DNA of 36,486 nt, taken from contig JAEDIL010000007.1 in the NCBI GenBank assembly GCA_016292455.1, positions 1 to 36,486 of the forward strand. The letters are read 5' to 3'. Under the pieces are notes generated by a model that saw only the letters and a list, made by a program, of their open reading frames with translations, was not told where the DNA came from and searched no databases. Positions 25,469 through 32,265 of this stretch are shown here, piece by piece. Position 1 is the first letter of the stretch; the number at the start of each line of letters is the position of its first letter. Source of the stretch: Clostridiaceae bacterium (GTDB lineage Bacteria; Bacillota; Clostridia; Oscillospirales; Acutalibacteraceae). The position numbers were made by a program, and so were the translations under genes.

Positions 25469-25622
25469 GATGAATCTGTTAACGGCTGAGGAAAACCAGA
25501 TTTTCCCGGCATAGTTCACCGTATGTTTTGTAGGTGCAGCGGTGCACCGGCTTAATATACCCGTGGTAACCGACGAGGGAACACGTCCGTCAGGCGGAAG
25601 TTCTCTCGGCGGTTATTTTTTT
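25469..25622 (+). ncRNA. Attenuator-type structured leader of potABCD, unidentified riboswitch candidate
   Basis: Three elements follow the promoter. Hairpin 1 pairs AATCTG (25473-25478) with CAGATT (25497-25502). Hairpin 2 is a two-part stem: GTATGTT (25521-25527) with AATATAC (25554-25560), a 5x5 internal loop, then GGTGCA (25533-25538) with TGCACC (25543-25548), closed by GCGG. Element 3 is a long intrinsic terminator at 25567-25615 followed by seven T. A promoter, folded domain and terminator ahead of the coding region is the layout of a transcriptional riboswitch or attenuator. The sequence matches no riboswitch class I know. The downstream operon suggests a polyamine or related ligand, which is inference. 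No clear antiterminator was found by eye. Confidence 0.6.
25567..25622 (+). terminator. Intrinsic terminator inside the potA leader
   Basis: TAACCG (25567-25572) pairs with CGGTTA (25610-25615), and after one A-G mismatch CGAGGGAAC (25574-25582) pairs with GTTCTCTCG (25600-25608) with a single G-T. The apical part contains TCCG/CGGA. Seven T follow (25616-25622). It lies 100 bases before potA, so full-length pot mRNA requires read-through. Confidence 0.9.
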
Positions 25623-25722
25623 CGGTCTGAACCTGCTGTTTGCCGGAACATTTTCTGATAATAATTCGAGCGGGCATGGCAGGCGGAGGTCTTGCTATGC
25701 AGGGAAAGGGGTCTGTATCAAC
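25623..25722 (+). other. Leader segment between the attenuator and potA
   Basis: No conserved gene. GGAGGT (25685-25690) lies six bases before an ATG at 25697, which opens a reading frame that overlaps potA out of frame and runs to 26005. The potA start itself has only GGAAAGGGG, about 12 bases away. Confidence 0.4.
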
Positions 25723-26847
25723 ATGGAAGACAACGGCATTATCATTTCACTTGACAAAATCTCCAAAAAATTTGACGACGAGGTCATTCTTGATAATATT
25801 GATCTTGAAATCAGAGACAAGGAGTTCATCACCTTCCTCGGCCCGTCGGGCTGCGGAAAAACAACGATGCTGCGTATCATTGCCGGCTTTCTTGAAGCCG
25901 ACAGCGGACGCGTTATGTTTGAAGGAAAGGACATCAACAGCTTGCCGCCGCATAAACGGCAGGTTAATACTATCTTCCAGCGATACCAGCTCTTTCCTCA
26001 CCTGAATGTTTATGAGAATGTGGCTTTCGGTCTGCGTAACAAGCGCATGAAAGAAAAGGACATCAGCAAAAAGGTTGAAGAAATGCTTTCTCTCGTCAAC
26101 CTCAAAGGCTTTCAGCGCCGCAATGTTGCTTCGCTTTCCGGCGGTCAGCAGCAGCGTGTGGCAATTGCGCGTGCTCTCGCCGTTGAGCCGAGGGTACTTC
26201 TTCTTGATGAACCGCTTGCCGCGCTTGACCTGAAGCTGCGCAAGGATATGCAGGTTGAGCTTAAAAATATTCAGAAGCGGCTTGGAATAACATTCATTTT
26301 TGTTACTCATGATCAGCAGGAAGCGCTTTCAATGTCCGACCGCGTTGTCGTTATGAATGAGGGTAAAATTCAGCAGATCGGTACTCCGCTTGATATATAT
26401 AATGAGCCTAAAAACGCTTTTGTTGCTGATTTTATCGGTGAAAGTAACATTCTTGACGGTGTAATGCTTGATGACTTCAAAGCCAAGTTTTCCGGTGCTG
26501 TTTTCCAATGCCTTGATAAAGGCTTTGCCGTCAATGAGTCGGTTGATATTGTTATTCGTCCCGAAGACGTTGACGTTGTTCCGGTCAAGGAGGGTGCAAT
26601 TCTCGGAACAATTACCTCAAATACTTTCAAGGGCGTTCATTTTGAAATGATCGTTGACATTCAGAACTTCAAGTGGATGATTCAGACAACGGATTATTAC
26701 CCTGTCGGAACCAGAATCGGAATAGAAATTGAGCCGGACGCAATCCACGTTATGAAGAAGAGCGAATATTCCGGAATGTTCGGAGATTACAGCTCTTTCA
26801 GCGACGAGCTTGAAAAGCTTTCAGACGTTACGGAAGAGGAGGAGTGA
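25723..26847 (+). CDS. potA: Spermidine/putrescine ABC transporter ATP-binding protein
   Basis: A 374-residue ABC ATPase that powers import through PotB and PotC. The Walker A motif GPSGCGKTT is at 40-48, the Q-loop segment is FQRYQLFPHLNV, the signature LSGGQQQRVAIARAL lies near 138, and Walker B LLLDEPLAALD near 162, followed by the switch histidine in FVTHDQQEALS. The C-terminal 130 residues form a TOBE-type regulatory domain, usual for PotA. It is the first of four tightly linked genes and is preceded by the attenuator leader. The polyamine assignment depends on the whole operon; related importers carry other cations or opines. Confidence 0.92.
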   Translation: MEDNGIIISLDKISKKFDDEVILDNIDLEIRDKEFITFLGPSGCGKTTMLRIIAGFLEADSGRVMFEGKDINSLPPHKRQVNTIFQRYQLFPHLNVYENVAFGLRNKRMKEKDISKKVEEMLSLVNLKGFQRRNVASLSGGQQQRVAIARALAVEPRVLLLDEPLAALDLKLRKDMQVELKNIQKRLGITFIFVTHDQQEALSMSDRVVVMNEGKIQQIGTPLDIYNEPKNAFVADFIGESNILDGVMLDDFKAKFSGAVFQCLDKGFAVNESVDIVIRPEDVDVVPVKEGAILGTITSNTFKGVHFEMIVDIQNFKWMIQTTDYYPVGTRIGIEIEPDAIHVMKKSEYSGMFGDYSSFSDELEKLSDVTEEEE

Positions 26848-26849
26848 CA

Positions 26850-27677
26850 ATGAACAAATCTTCTCTGACTAAAAAGGCGATTGCCTCTCCGTATATGCTC
26901 TGGTCGGTGATTTTTATCATCGTTCCGCTGATTTTTGTTGTCTATTATTCGGTTACGGATGCTGACGGTGCGTTCACTCTTGATTACGTCAGGAATATCG
27001 GGCACTACCGTGATATTATGCTCAACTCCATCTGGCTCGGCTTTGTTGCAACTGTCATCAGCCTTGTGATTGCATATCCGCTTGCCTATATCATGGCAAG
27101 AAGCTCGCTGAATGTTCAGCGCACCATGATGATGCTGGTTATGCTCCCGATGTGGATGAATCTGCTCATCAGAACCTATTCCTTGATGATAATTTTGCAG
27201 GATACCGGCATAATAAACACTGCTCTTTCTGCGATCGGACTGCCGAGACTAAAAATGATAAATACCGATGGCGCGGTCATTCTCGGAATGGTTTATAACT
27301 ACATACCGTATATGATTCTGCCGCTTTATTCAATCATGGCAAAACTTGACCACGGACTTATTGAAGCCGCAGAGGACCTCGGTGCAAACAAGCTTCAGGT
27401 GCTCAGAAAGGTTGTTTTACCGCTGAGCCTTCCGGGAATTGCTTCGGGCTTCACAATGGTATTTGTTCCCTCGGTTTCAACGTTCTATATTTCGAAAAAG
27501 CTTGGCGGAAACACCGTTTCCCTCATCGGCGACATCATTGAAATGCAGTTCAAGTCGTCGAATAACTATAATCTCGGCGCGGCCCTTTCGCTTGTTCTGA
27601 TGCTGATGATAGTTGTCTGCATGGCGGTCATGAACCGTTTTGCTTCTGACGATGATGACGGAGGTGTGCTGATATGA
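26850..27677 (+). CDS. potB: Spermidine/putrescine ABC transporter permease PotB
   Basis: A 275-residue inner membrane permease with about six helices. The cytoplasmic EAA loop that docks on the ATPase reads EAAEDLGANKLQVLRKVVLP. Other family segments are AYIMARSS and LLIRTYSLMIIL. A GAGGAGG ribosome binding site overlaps the end of potA, and ATG 26850 follows the potA stop by two bases. A GTG at 26844 is in frame but lies within that binding site. It pairs with PotC to form the channel. Confidence 0.92.
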   Translation: MNKSSLTKKAIASPYMLWSVIFIIVPLIFVVYYSVTDADGAFTLDYVRNIGHYRDIMLNSIWLGFVATVISLVIAYPLAYIMARSSLNVQRTMMMLVMLPMWMNLLIRTYSLMIILQDTGIINTALSAIGLPRLKMINTDGAVILGMVYNYIPYMILPLYSIMAKLDHGLIEAAEDLGANKLQVLRKVVLPLSLPGIASGFTMVFVPSVSTFYISKKLGGNTVSLIGDIIEMQFKSSNNYNLGAALSLVLMLMIVVCMAVMNRFASDDDDGGVLI

Positions 27678-28507
27678 AAAGAAAAATGTCTCCGCTTGCA
27701 AAGCTTTATATTGCTCTCATCATTGTTTTCCTCTATGCGCCGATTGTTGTTATGATTGTTTTTTCGTTCAACTCTTCGGTCAGCACAAGCGTAATGAGCG
27801 GCTTTTCAACTCGCTGGTATACTTCGCTCTTCCATGATGAGGGAACAATGAAAGCGCTTGTCAACACTCTCATTCTTGCTGTATCCTCCTCGCTTATCGC
27901 AACGGTAATGGGCACTGCGGCGGCTGTGGGAATCAATGCAATGAAGAATAAGTGGATAAAGCGCACAACGATGAGTGTGACCAATATACCAATGATGAAC
28001 CCGGAAATAGTTACCGGTATTTCGATGATGCTGCTCTTTGTTTTTGCGGCAAAGCTTCTCGGTATTGCCGATGCTCTTGGGTTCTGGACAATGCTTATCG
28101 CCCATGTCACCTTTAACCTGCCGTATGTTATTCTTTCGGTACTTCCAAAGCTGCGGCAGATGGATCCCAGGCTTCCCGAAGCCGCAATGGATCTCGGCTG
28201 CACACCGATTCAGGCGTTTTTTAAGGTTACTCTTCCGTCAATCATGACAGGCATAACCTCCGGTCTGATGATGTCGTTCACGCTTTCGCTTGACGACTTT
28301 GTAATCAGTTATTTCACTCAGGGACCGAGCTTTGAAACGCTTCCTATCCGCATTTTCTCAATGACAAAAAAAAGAGTCACGCCGGATATGTATGCGCTTT
28401 CAACCCTGATTTTCATAACGATTCTGTTTTTGCTTGTGCTTCTCAATGTTTTGCAGATCCGCGGCGAAAAGAAGCTCAAAAACAAGCTTGACAAGGGGGT
28501 GCGGTAA
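27674..28507 (+). CDS. potC: Spermidine/putrescine ABC transporter permease PotC
   Basis: A 277-residue permease with about six membrane helices. The EAA loop is EAAMDLGCTPIQAFFKVTLP, and the typical N-terminal segment FLYAPIVVMIVFSFNSS is present, as is SLDDFVISYF in the C-terminal third. The start codon overlaps the potB stop by four bases (ATGA), indicating translational coupling. Confidence 0.93.
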   Translation: MKRKMSPLAKLYIALIIVFLYAPIVVMIVFSFNSSVSTSVMSGFSTRWYTSLFHDEGTMKALVNTLILAVSSSLIATVMGTAAAVGINAMKNKWIKRTTMSVTNIPMMNPEIVTGISMMLLFVFAAKLLGIADALGFWTMLIAHVTFNLPYVILSVLPKLRQMDPRLPEAAMDLGCTPIQAFFKVTLPSIMTGITSGLMMSFTLSLDDFVISYFTQGPSFETLPIRIFSMTKKRVTPDMYALSTLIFITILFLLVLLNVLQIRGEKKLKNKLDKGVR

Positions 28508-29724
28508 TGAAAAAGCTTTTCTTTGCAGCTGCCTGCGCTCTTCTCTGTTGCGCTTTTGTCTTTTCATGCTCAGCCTATGAACATGAAGAATACTATAAGG
28601 GTGCAGAACCCGGAGAGGTTCTCAATGTTTTCAACTGGGGCGAGTATATCAGCGACAGTTATGAGGACGGAATGCTTGATGTCAACAAGGAATTTGAAAA
28701 GCTGACCGGAATTAAGGTCAACTATGTCACCTTTGAAAGCAACGAGGATATGTATGCGAAAATCAAAAACGGCGGAGCAAGCTATGATATTGTAGTGCCG
28801 TCCGATTACATGATTGAGCGTATGGCTGTTGAAGGTCTGCTTCAAAAATTTGACGTGGAGTCTCTTCCGAACTATCATTATATTGACGAAAAATACAGGA
28901 ATATGTATTTTGACGAGAATAATGAATACTGCGTACCGTATAACGTCGGCTTGGTGGGACTTATCTATAACACAAAAATGGTTGAGGGTACTCCCGACAG
29001 CTGGAAAATCATGTGGGACGAAAAGTATGCCGGAAAAATTCTGATGATTGACAATCCGCGTGACGCTTTTGCAATTCCGCAGAAAATTTTCGGATACTCC
29101 CTCAATTCAACCGATGAAAAGGAGCTTTCCGACGTTGCCCAGATGCTGATTGACCAAAAGCCGCTGCTTCAAGGCTATGTTATGGATGAGGTTTATAACA
29201 AAATGGAATCGGGCGAGGCTGCAATGGTTCCGTACTATGTAGGCGACTTCATCACAATGCATGACGTTAACCCCGACCTTGCTTTTGTCTATCCGAAAGA
29301 GGGCGTGAACATTTTTGTTGACGCAATGTGCATTCCGGCGTGTGCGCAGAATGTTTCGGCGGCAAAGAAATATATAAACTTCATGCTTGACCCGGAAATC
29401 GGAATCTGCAATGCATGGTACATCGGCTATGCAAGTCCGAACACCGGCGTTGTCAACAATCCGGAATATTCAGACTATGCGGAAAACAAGCTGCTTTATC
29501 CCGATGAGGAGAGTATGCCGGATACGGAATACTTCCATAATCTGCCTCAGGAGACGCTCGATCGTTTTTCTGCTCTCTGGAGTGAGATAAAAGTTGCCGG
29601 AAGCAACAACACCCATATTTATGTCGGCTTTTCCGTTGTCGGCGCCATCTGCGTTTTCAGCGCAGTCTACTCGGCGGTCAGAAGGAAAAAGCGCGAGTAT
29701 TGGTATGATTTTCCGAAGCAGTGA
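28507..29724 (+). CDS. potD: Spermidine/putrescine-binding protein PotD with C-terminal membrane helix
   Basis: A 405-residue extracytoplasmic solute-binding protein. The N-terminus is a signal peptide ending VFSC (C21), probably a lipoprotein site although Phe at -2 is unusual. The binding domain shows LNVFNWGEYIS, YDIVVPSDYMIERM, PYNVGLVGLIYN and MVPYYVGDF, all typical of PotD/PotF. Residues from about 369 to 389 form a hydrophobic helix (IYVGFSVVGAICVFSAVY) followed by RRKKREYWYDFPKQ, an extension of about 40 residues that standard PotD proteins lack. The start overlaps the potC stop by one base (TAATG). The ligand could be spermidine, putrescine or another polyamine. Confidence 0.92.
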   Translation: MKKLFFAAACALLCCAFVFSCSAYEHEEYYKGAEPGEVLNVFNWGEYISDSYEDGMLDVNKEFEKLTGIKVNYVTFESNEDMYAKIKNGGASYDIVVPSDYMIERMAVEGLLQKFDVESLPNYHYIDEKYRNMYFDENNEYCVPYNVGLVGLIYNTKMVEGTPDSWKIMWDEKYAGKILMIDNPRDAFAIPQKIFGYSLNSTDEKELSDVAQMLIDQKPLLQGYVMDEVYNKMESGEAAMVPYYVGDFITMHDVNPDLAFVYPKEGVNIFVDAMCIPACAQNVSAAKKYINFMLDPEIGICNAWYIGYASPNTGVVNNPEYSDYAENKLLYPDEESMPDTEYFHNLPQETLDRFSALWSEIKVAGSNNTHIYVGFSVVGAICVFSAVYSAVRRKKREYWYDFPKQ

Positions 29725-29841
29725 GAATTGAGCGAGCGTAAAATAGACTCGTGAGCAGAATTCAGGGCTTTTGAAGAAGCTGTCAGACTGCTTTTTGTGC
29801 TGCGTTGAGAATACTGCTTCCGGTTGGTGAAAAAATGAAAA

Positions 29842-29881
29842 CGGCTGCAAACATGCTTTGTGTTTGCAGCCGATGCTTTTT
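29842..29881 (+). terminator. Bidirectional terminator between potD and the metallophosphoesterase gene
   Basis: A perfect 12-bp stem, CGGCTGCAAACA (29842-29853) with TGTTTGCAGCCG (29861-29872), loop TGCTTTG. ATGCTTTTT follows on the plus strand, and TTTTCATTTTTT on the minus strand. It therefore serves potD and the convergent minus-strand gene, whose stop codon it touches. Bases 29725-29841 contain nothing else I recognise. Confidence 0.88.
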
Positions 29882-30572
29882 ATCTGAGCGCTTCTCCGGT
29901 CACGGCATTGACAATGTTTGTGAAAAGCGAAGCGTGCGTGTTTGAAATGAATTTGTCAAGATGAAGCGAGCCGAAGTACCAATGCTTGAATTCGCAGGTT
30001 TTGCCGACGTCTTCAAGATAGGTGTTGATTGCGGTGATTCCGGTTACGCTTTCGTTCTGAAGCAGGAGGAACTCTTTGATTTTTGCCGGCGGCTCGTGGG
30101 TGATTATGAGATCAACGCTTCCGCCGTACTTCTGGAGGTTGTCAACGCCCTCAACGAGCTCGTCGCGTGTGGGAATTTCCATTTCCGACCAGGTGTTCAT
30201 TTCAAAGCGGATTTCAATGTCGGGACTTTCGCCTCCGCCCATTGTGAAAATTTTCTGGTTTTCAAGCTCAAAGACCTGACCGCGCATGAGATGGAGAATG
30301 TTGCCGGCAATCTGATGAACTTTTCCGCCGTGCCATTTTTTAACTTTGAGTTTCGAAAGCATATCAAAGTTTTCGTGTGTTCCGTCAACAAAGCAGATCA
30401 TGTATTTCTTTTTTGCAAGTTTTTTGAGAACATTCATTTCTTCCTTTGAGCCGTCCCACAAAAAGCCGAAATCTCCGCAGACTATCAGCGTGTCTCCGCT
30501 TTTGAGTGAGCGCAGACGGGGGTCGTCAAAGCGAGAAAGAACACCGTGCATATCGCCAGTGACATATATCAT
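29880..30572 (-). CDS. Metallophosphoesterase with altered metal-site motifs
   Basis: A 230-residue calcineurin-like phosphoesterase. Motifs I and II are canonical: GDMHG near the N-terminus and CGDFGFLWDG. Motif III reads GTHEN where GNHE is usual, and the last motif reads FGSLHLD where GHxH is usual; THEPP corresponds to motif IV. The variants may be normal in this subfamily, as I recall clostridial relatives ending in FGSxH, but I cannot confirm this. AAAGGTG lies nine bases before ATG 30572; a GTG at 30584 overlaps that site. Substrate unknown. It is convergent with potD and divergent from the next gene. Confidence 0.82.
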   Translation of the reverse strand: MIYVTGDMHGVLSRFDDPRLRSLKSGDTLIVCGDFGFLWDGSKEEMNVLKKLAKKKYMICFVDGTHENFDMLSKLKVKKWHGGKVHQIAGNILHLMRGQVFELENQKIFTMGGGESPDIEIRFEMNTWSEMEIPTRDELVEGVDNLQKYGGSVDLIITHEPPAKIKEFLLLQNESVTGITAINTYLEDVGKTCEFKHWYFGSLHLDKFISNTHASLFTNIVNAVTGEALR

Positions 30573-30642
30573 GATTCGGGTCACCTTTCTTTTGAACGAA
30601 AACGGAAAATATTGTTAAATCGTCGAAATTTTCCGAAAACTG

Positions 30643-30671
30643 TTTATTTTGTGCAAAAAAATTGATATAAT
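30643..30671 (+). promoter_or_regulatory. Promoter of the D,D-carboxypeptidase-like gene
   Basis: TATAAT (30666-30671) with TG at 30663 forms a perfect extended -10 element. The -35 region at 17 bases (TTTATT) is weak, as expected for an extended -10 promoter. Transcription would start about 110 bases before the gene. Confidence 0.6.
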
Positions 30672-30789
30672 CAAGACCTATTCTAAAATGCATTCATAAT
30701 ATATCATATTTGAAAGAGTATTGCAATAGCTGATAATTTCCGGACGGCTCAATCGGAGAATGAATAGAATTCAAAAAAAGGGTGGTAGA

Positions 30790-32133
30790 ATGAAAAAGTT
30801 TTTTTCAGTTTTTTCGGCGGCGGTGCTGCTGCTTTGTGTTTTTCCTCTGAGCGGTGTGAAGGCTGATTTCAAAAACGAAACCGAGGTAACAAAAAAGCTC
30901 TATTCGGACGTTTATTATATGACAAGCCTTGATGACGATTCAGTGATGTTCCGCAAGAATGAAACCAAAAAGGTTCAGCCGGCGGCTTTTGTCAAGATTC
31001 TCGCTTCAATTGTTGCAACCGAAAAATGGGGCAATCTTGATGAAACTGTTGAAATCACGGAAAAATCGCTTTCTCTTGTTGAATATGATTATGGTGTTCG
31101 GGTCGCTTCCCTAAAAGCCGGGGAAACCTACACAAAAAAACAGCTTATTGACTGTCTGATTATTTACGGCGCGAATGACGTTGCAAGCGTGATTGCCTAT
31201 GAGCTTTCAAAAACCGAGGCGGCTTTTGTCAGCGAAATGCAGGCCCTTGCCGAAAAAATCGGCTGCAATAATACTGTTGTGAAAAACATCACCGGCTTCG
31301 ATGCTGACGGACAGTATACAACCGCCGAAGATGTTACGACGCTCATCAGATACGCTCTGAATTATCCGTCATTTTCCGAGGCATTTTCGGCAAAGGAGAT
31401 TGTTCTTCCGCAAACGGCCGAAAACGAAGAGAGAACCTTTTCAACGTCCAACAGGATGACCAATGCAACCATTTCCGATTATTATCACGCCTCCGTAACC
31501 GGCGGAAAGCAGACCTCAACGGACAAGGCGGGAGAGTGCATTGCCGTTGTGTCCTCTCAGGACGGCTATTCCTACCTGACTGTTGTTCTCGGCGGAAAGC
31601 TCAAAGATGTCGACAAGGATACTGTCAACGAAAACACCAGCATGACGGACGCACAACGTCTGCTTTCGTGGGTGTATGAGAATATACGTTTCAGAGTTGT
31701 TGCAACGGCGAATCAGACCGTGACCACAATCCCCGTTGTTGCAGGCCGCAGTGCAGACACTCTCCGCCTTATTCCTGCAAAGGAAACCTCGGCGCTTGTG
31801 CCGGCGGGAGCAACCAGCGATTCGGTTCTCATTGAGCCGATAGCGGACACGCTTCCCGAAAAGGTTACCGCTCCCGTCAAAGCGGGTGACGTGATTTGCA
31901 AGGCAAGGGTATGCTACGCCGGCGAGGAAATAATTACGATTGACCTTGTTGCGGCAAATGATGTCGGTCTGAGTGTTTTCCGTCTCATTATGACCGGCGT
32001 TGCTTCCGTAATTTCTTCAACATGGTTCATAGTTCTTGAAGTTGTTGCTCTTGCCGCTGTGATTGCTTATCTTGTATTGCAGATGAAAAAGAAGAGTCAG
32101 AAAAAGTCTGATAGTGGAGAAAATAAGACCTAA
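30790..32133 (+). CDS. D-alanyl-D-alanine carboxypeptidase-like protein, probably catalytically inactive
   Basis: A 447-residue secreted membrane protein with the S11 (DacF/PBP5-like) fold. It has a signal peptide (about 1-26, ending GVKADF), a carboxypeptidase domain to about residue 300, a beta-rich C-terminal domain, and a terminal membrane helix (about 405-428) with a Lys-rich end. Recognisable family segments surround all three active-site motifs, but each motif is changed. SxxK reads AAFVK (expected ASLTK), SxN reads GAN (expected SGN or SAN), and KTG reads KQT in GGKQTSTDKAGECIAV. Without the serine nucleophile it should not hydrolyse D-Ala-D-Ala. GGGTGG precedes ATG 30790; ATG 30760 is in frame but lacks a binding site. 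Confidence 0.87.
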   Translation: MKKFFSVFSAAVLLLCVFPLSGVKADFKNETEVTKKLYSDVYYMTSLDDDSVMFRKNETKKVQPAAFVKILASIVATEKWGNLDETVEITEKSLSLVEYDYGVRVASLKAGETYTKKQLIDCLIIYGANDVASVIAYELSKTEAAFVSEMQALAEKIGCNNTVVKNITGFDADGQYTTAEDVTTLIRYALNYPSFSEAFSAKEIVLPQTAENEERTFSTSNRMTNATISDYYHASVTGGKQTSTDKAGECIAVVSSQDGYSYLTVVLGGKLKDVDKDTVNENTSMTDAQRLLSWVYENIRFRVVATANQTVTTIPVVAGRSADTLRLIPAKETSALVPAGATSDSVLIEPIADTLPEKVTAPVKAGDVICKARVCYAGEEIITIDLVAANDVGLSVFRLIMTGVASVISSTWFIVLEVVALAAVIAYLVLQMKKKSQKKSDSGENKT

Positions 32134-32177
32134 AAATGAACAAATAAATAATTTATGGTGTCAATTTCTGTGAAATA

Positions 32178-32206
32178 TTGATTTTTTTGCCTAAATATAT
32201 TATTAT
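32178..32206 (+). promoter_or_regulatory. Promoter of the SGNH hydrolase gene
   Basis: TTGATT (32178-32183), 17 bases, then TATTAT (32201-32206), about 60 bases before ATG 32266. Confidence 0.65.
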
Positions 32207-32265
32207 ATAGTATGAAGAATTTTCATTGTGGGAGGCTTTTTGCTTTCTGCGGAAAAGGAGTTGCT

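Noticed and set aside
25521..25622. T-box leader ahead of potA, suggested by TGGTAACC at 25564-25571
   Set aside because: The T-box bulge is UGGNACC, here with an extra A. The leader is too short for a stem I with specifier loop, and no AGTA/GA or GNUG features are seen.
29725..29841. Small gene or RNA between potD and the terminator
   Set aside because: No start with a ribosome binding site and no stable fold; it looks like an untranslated tail.
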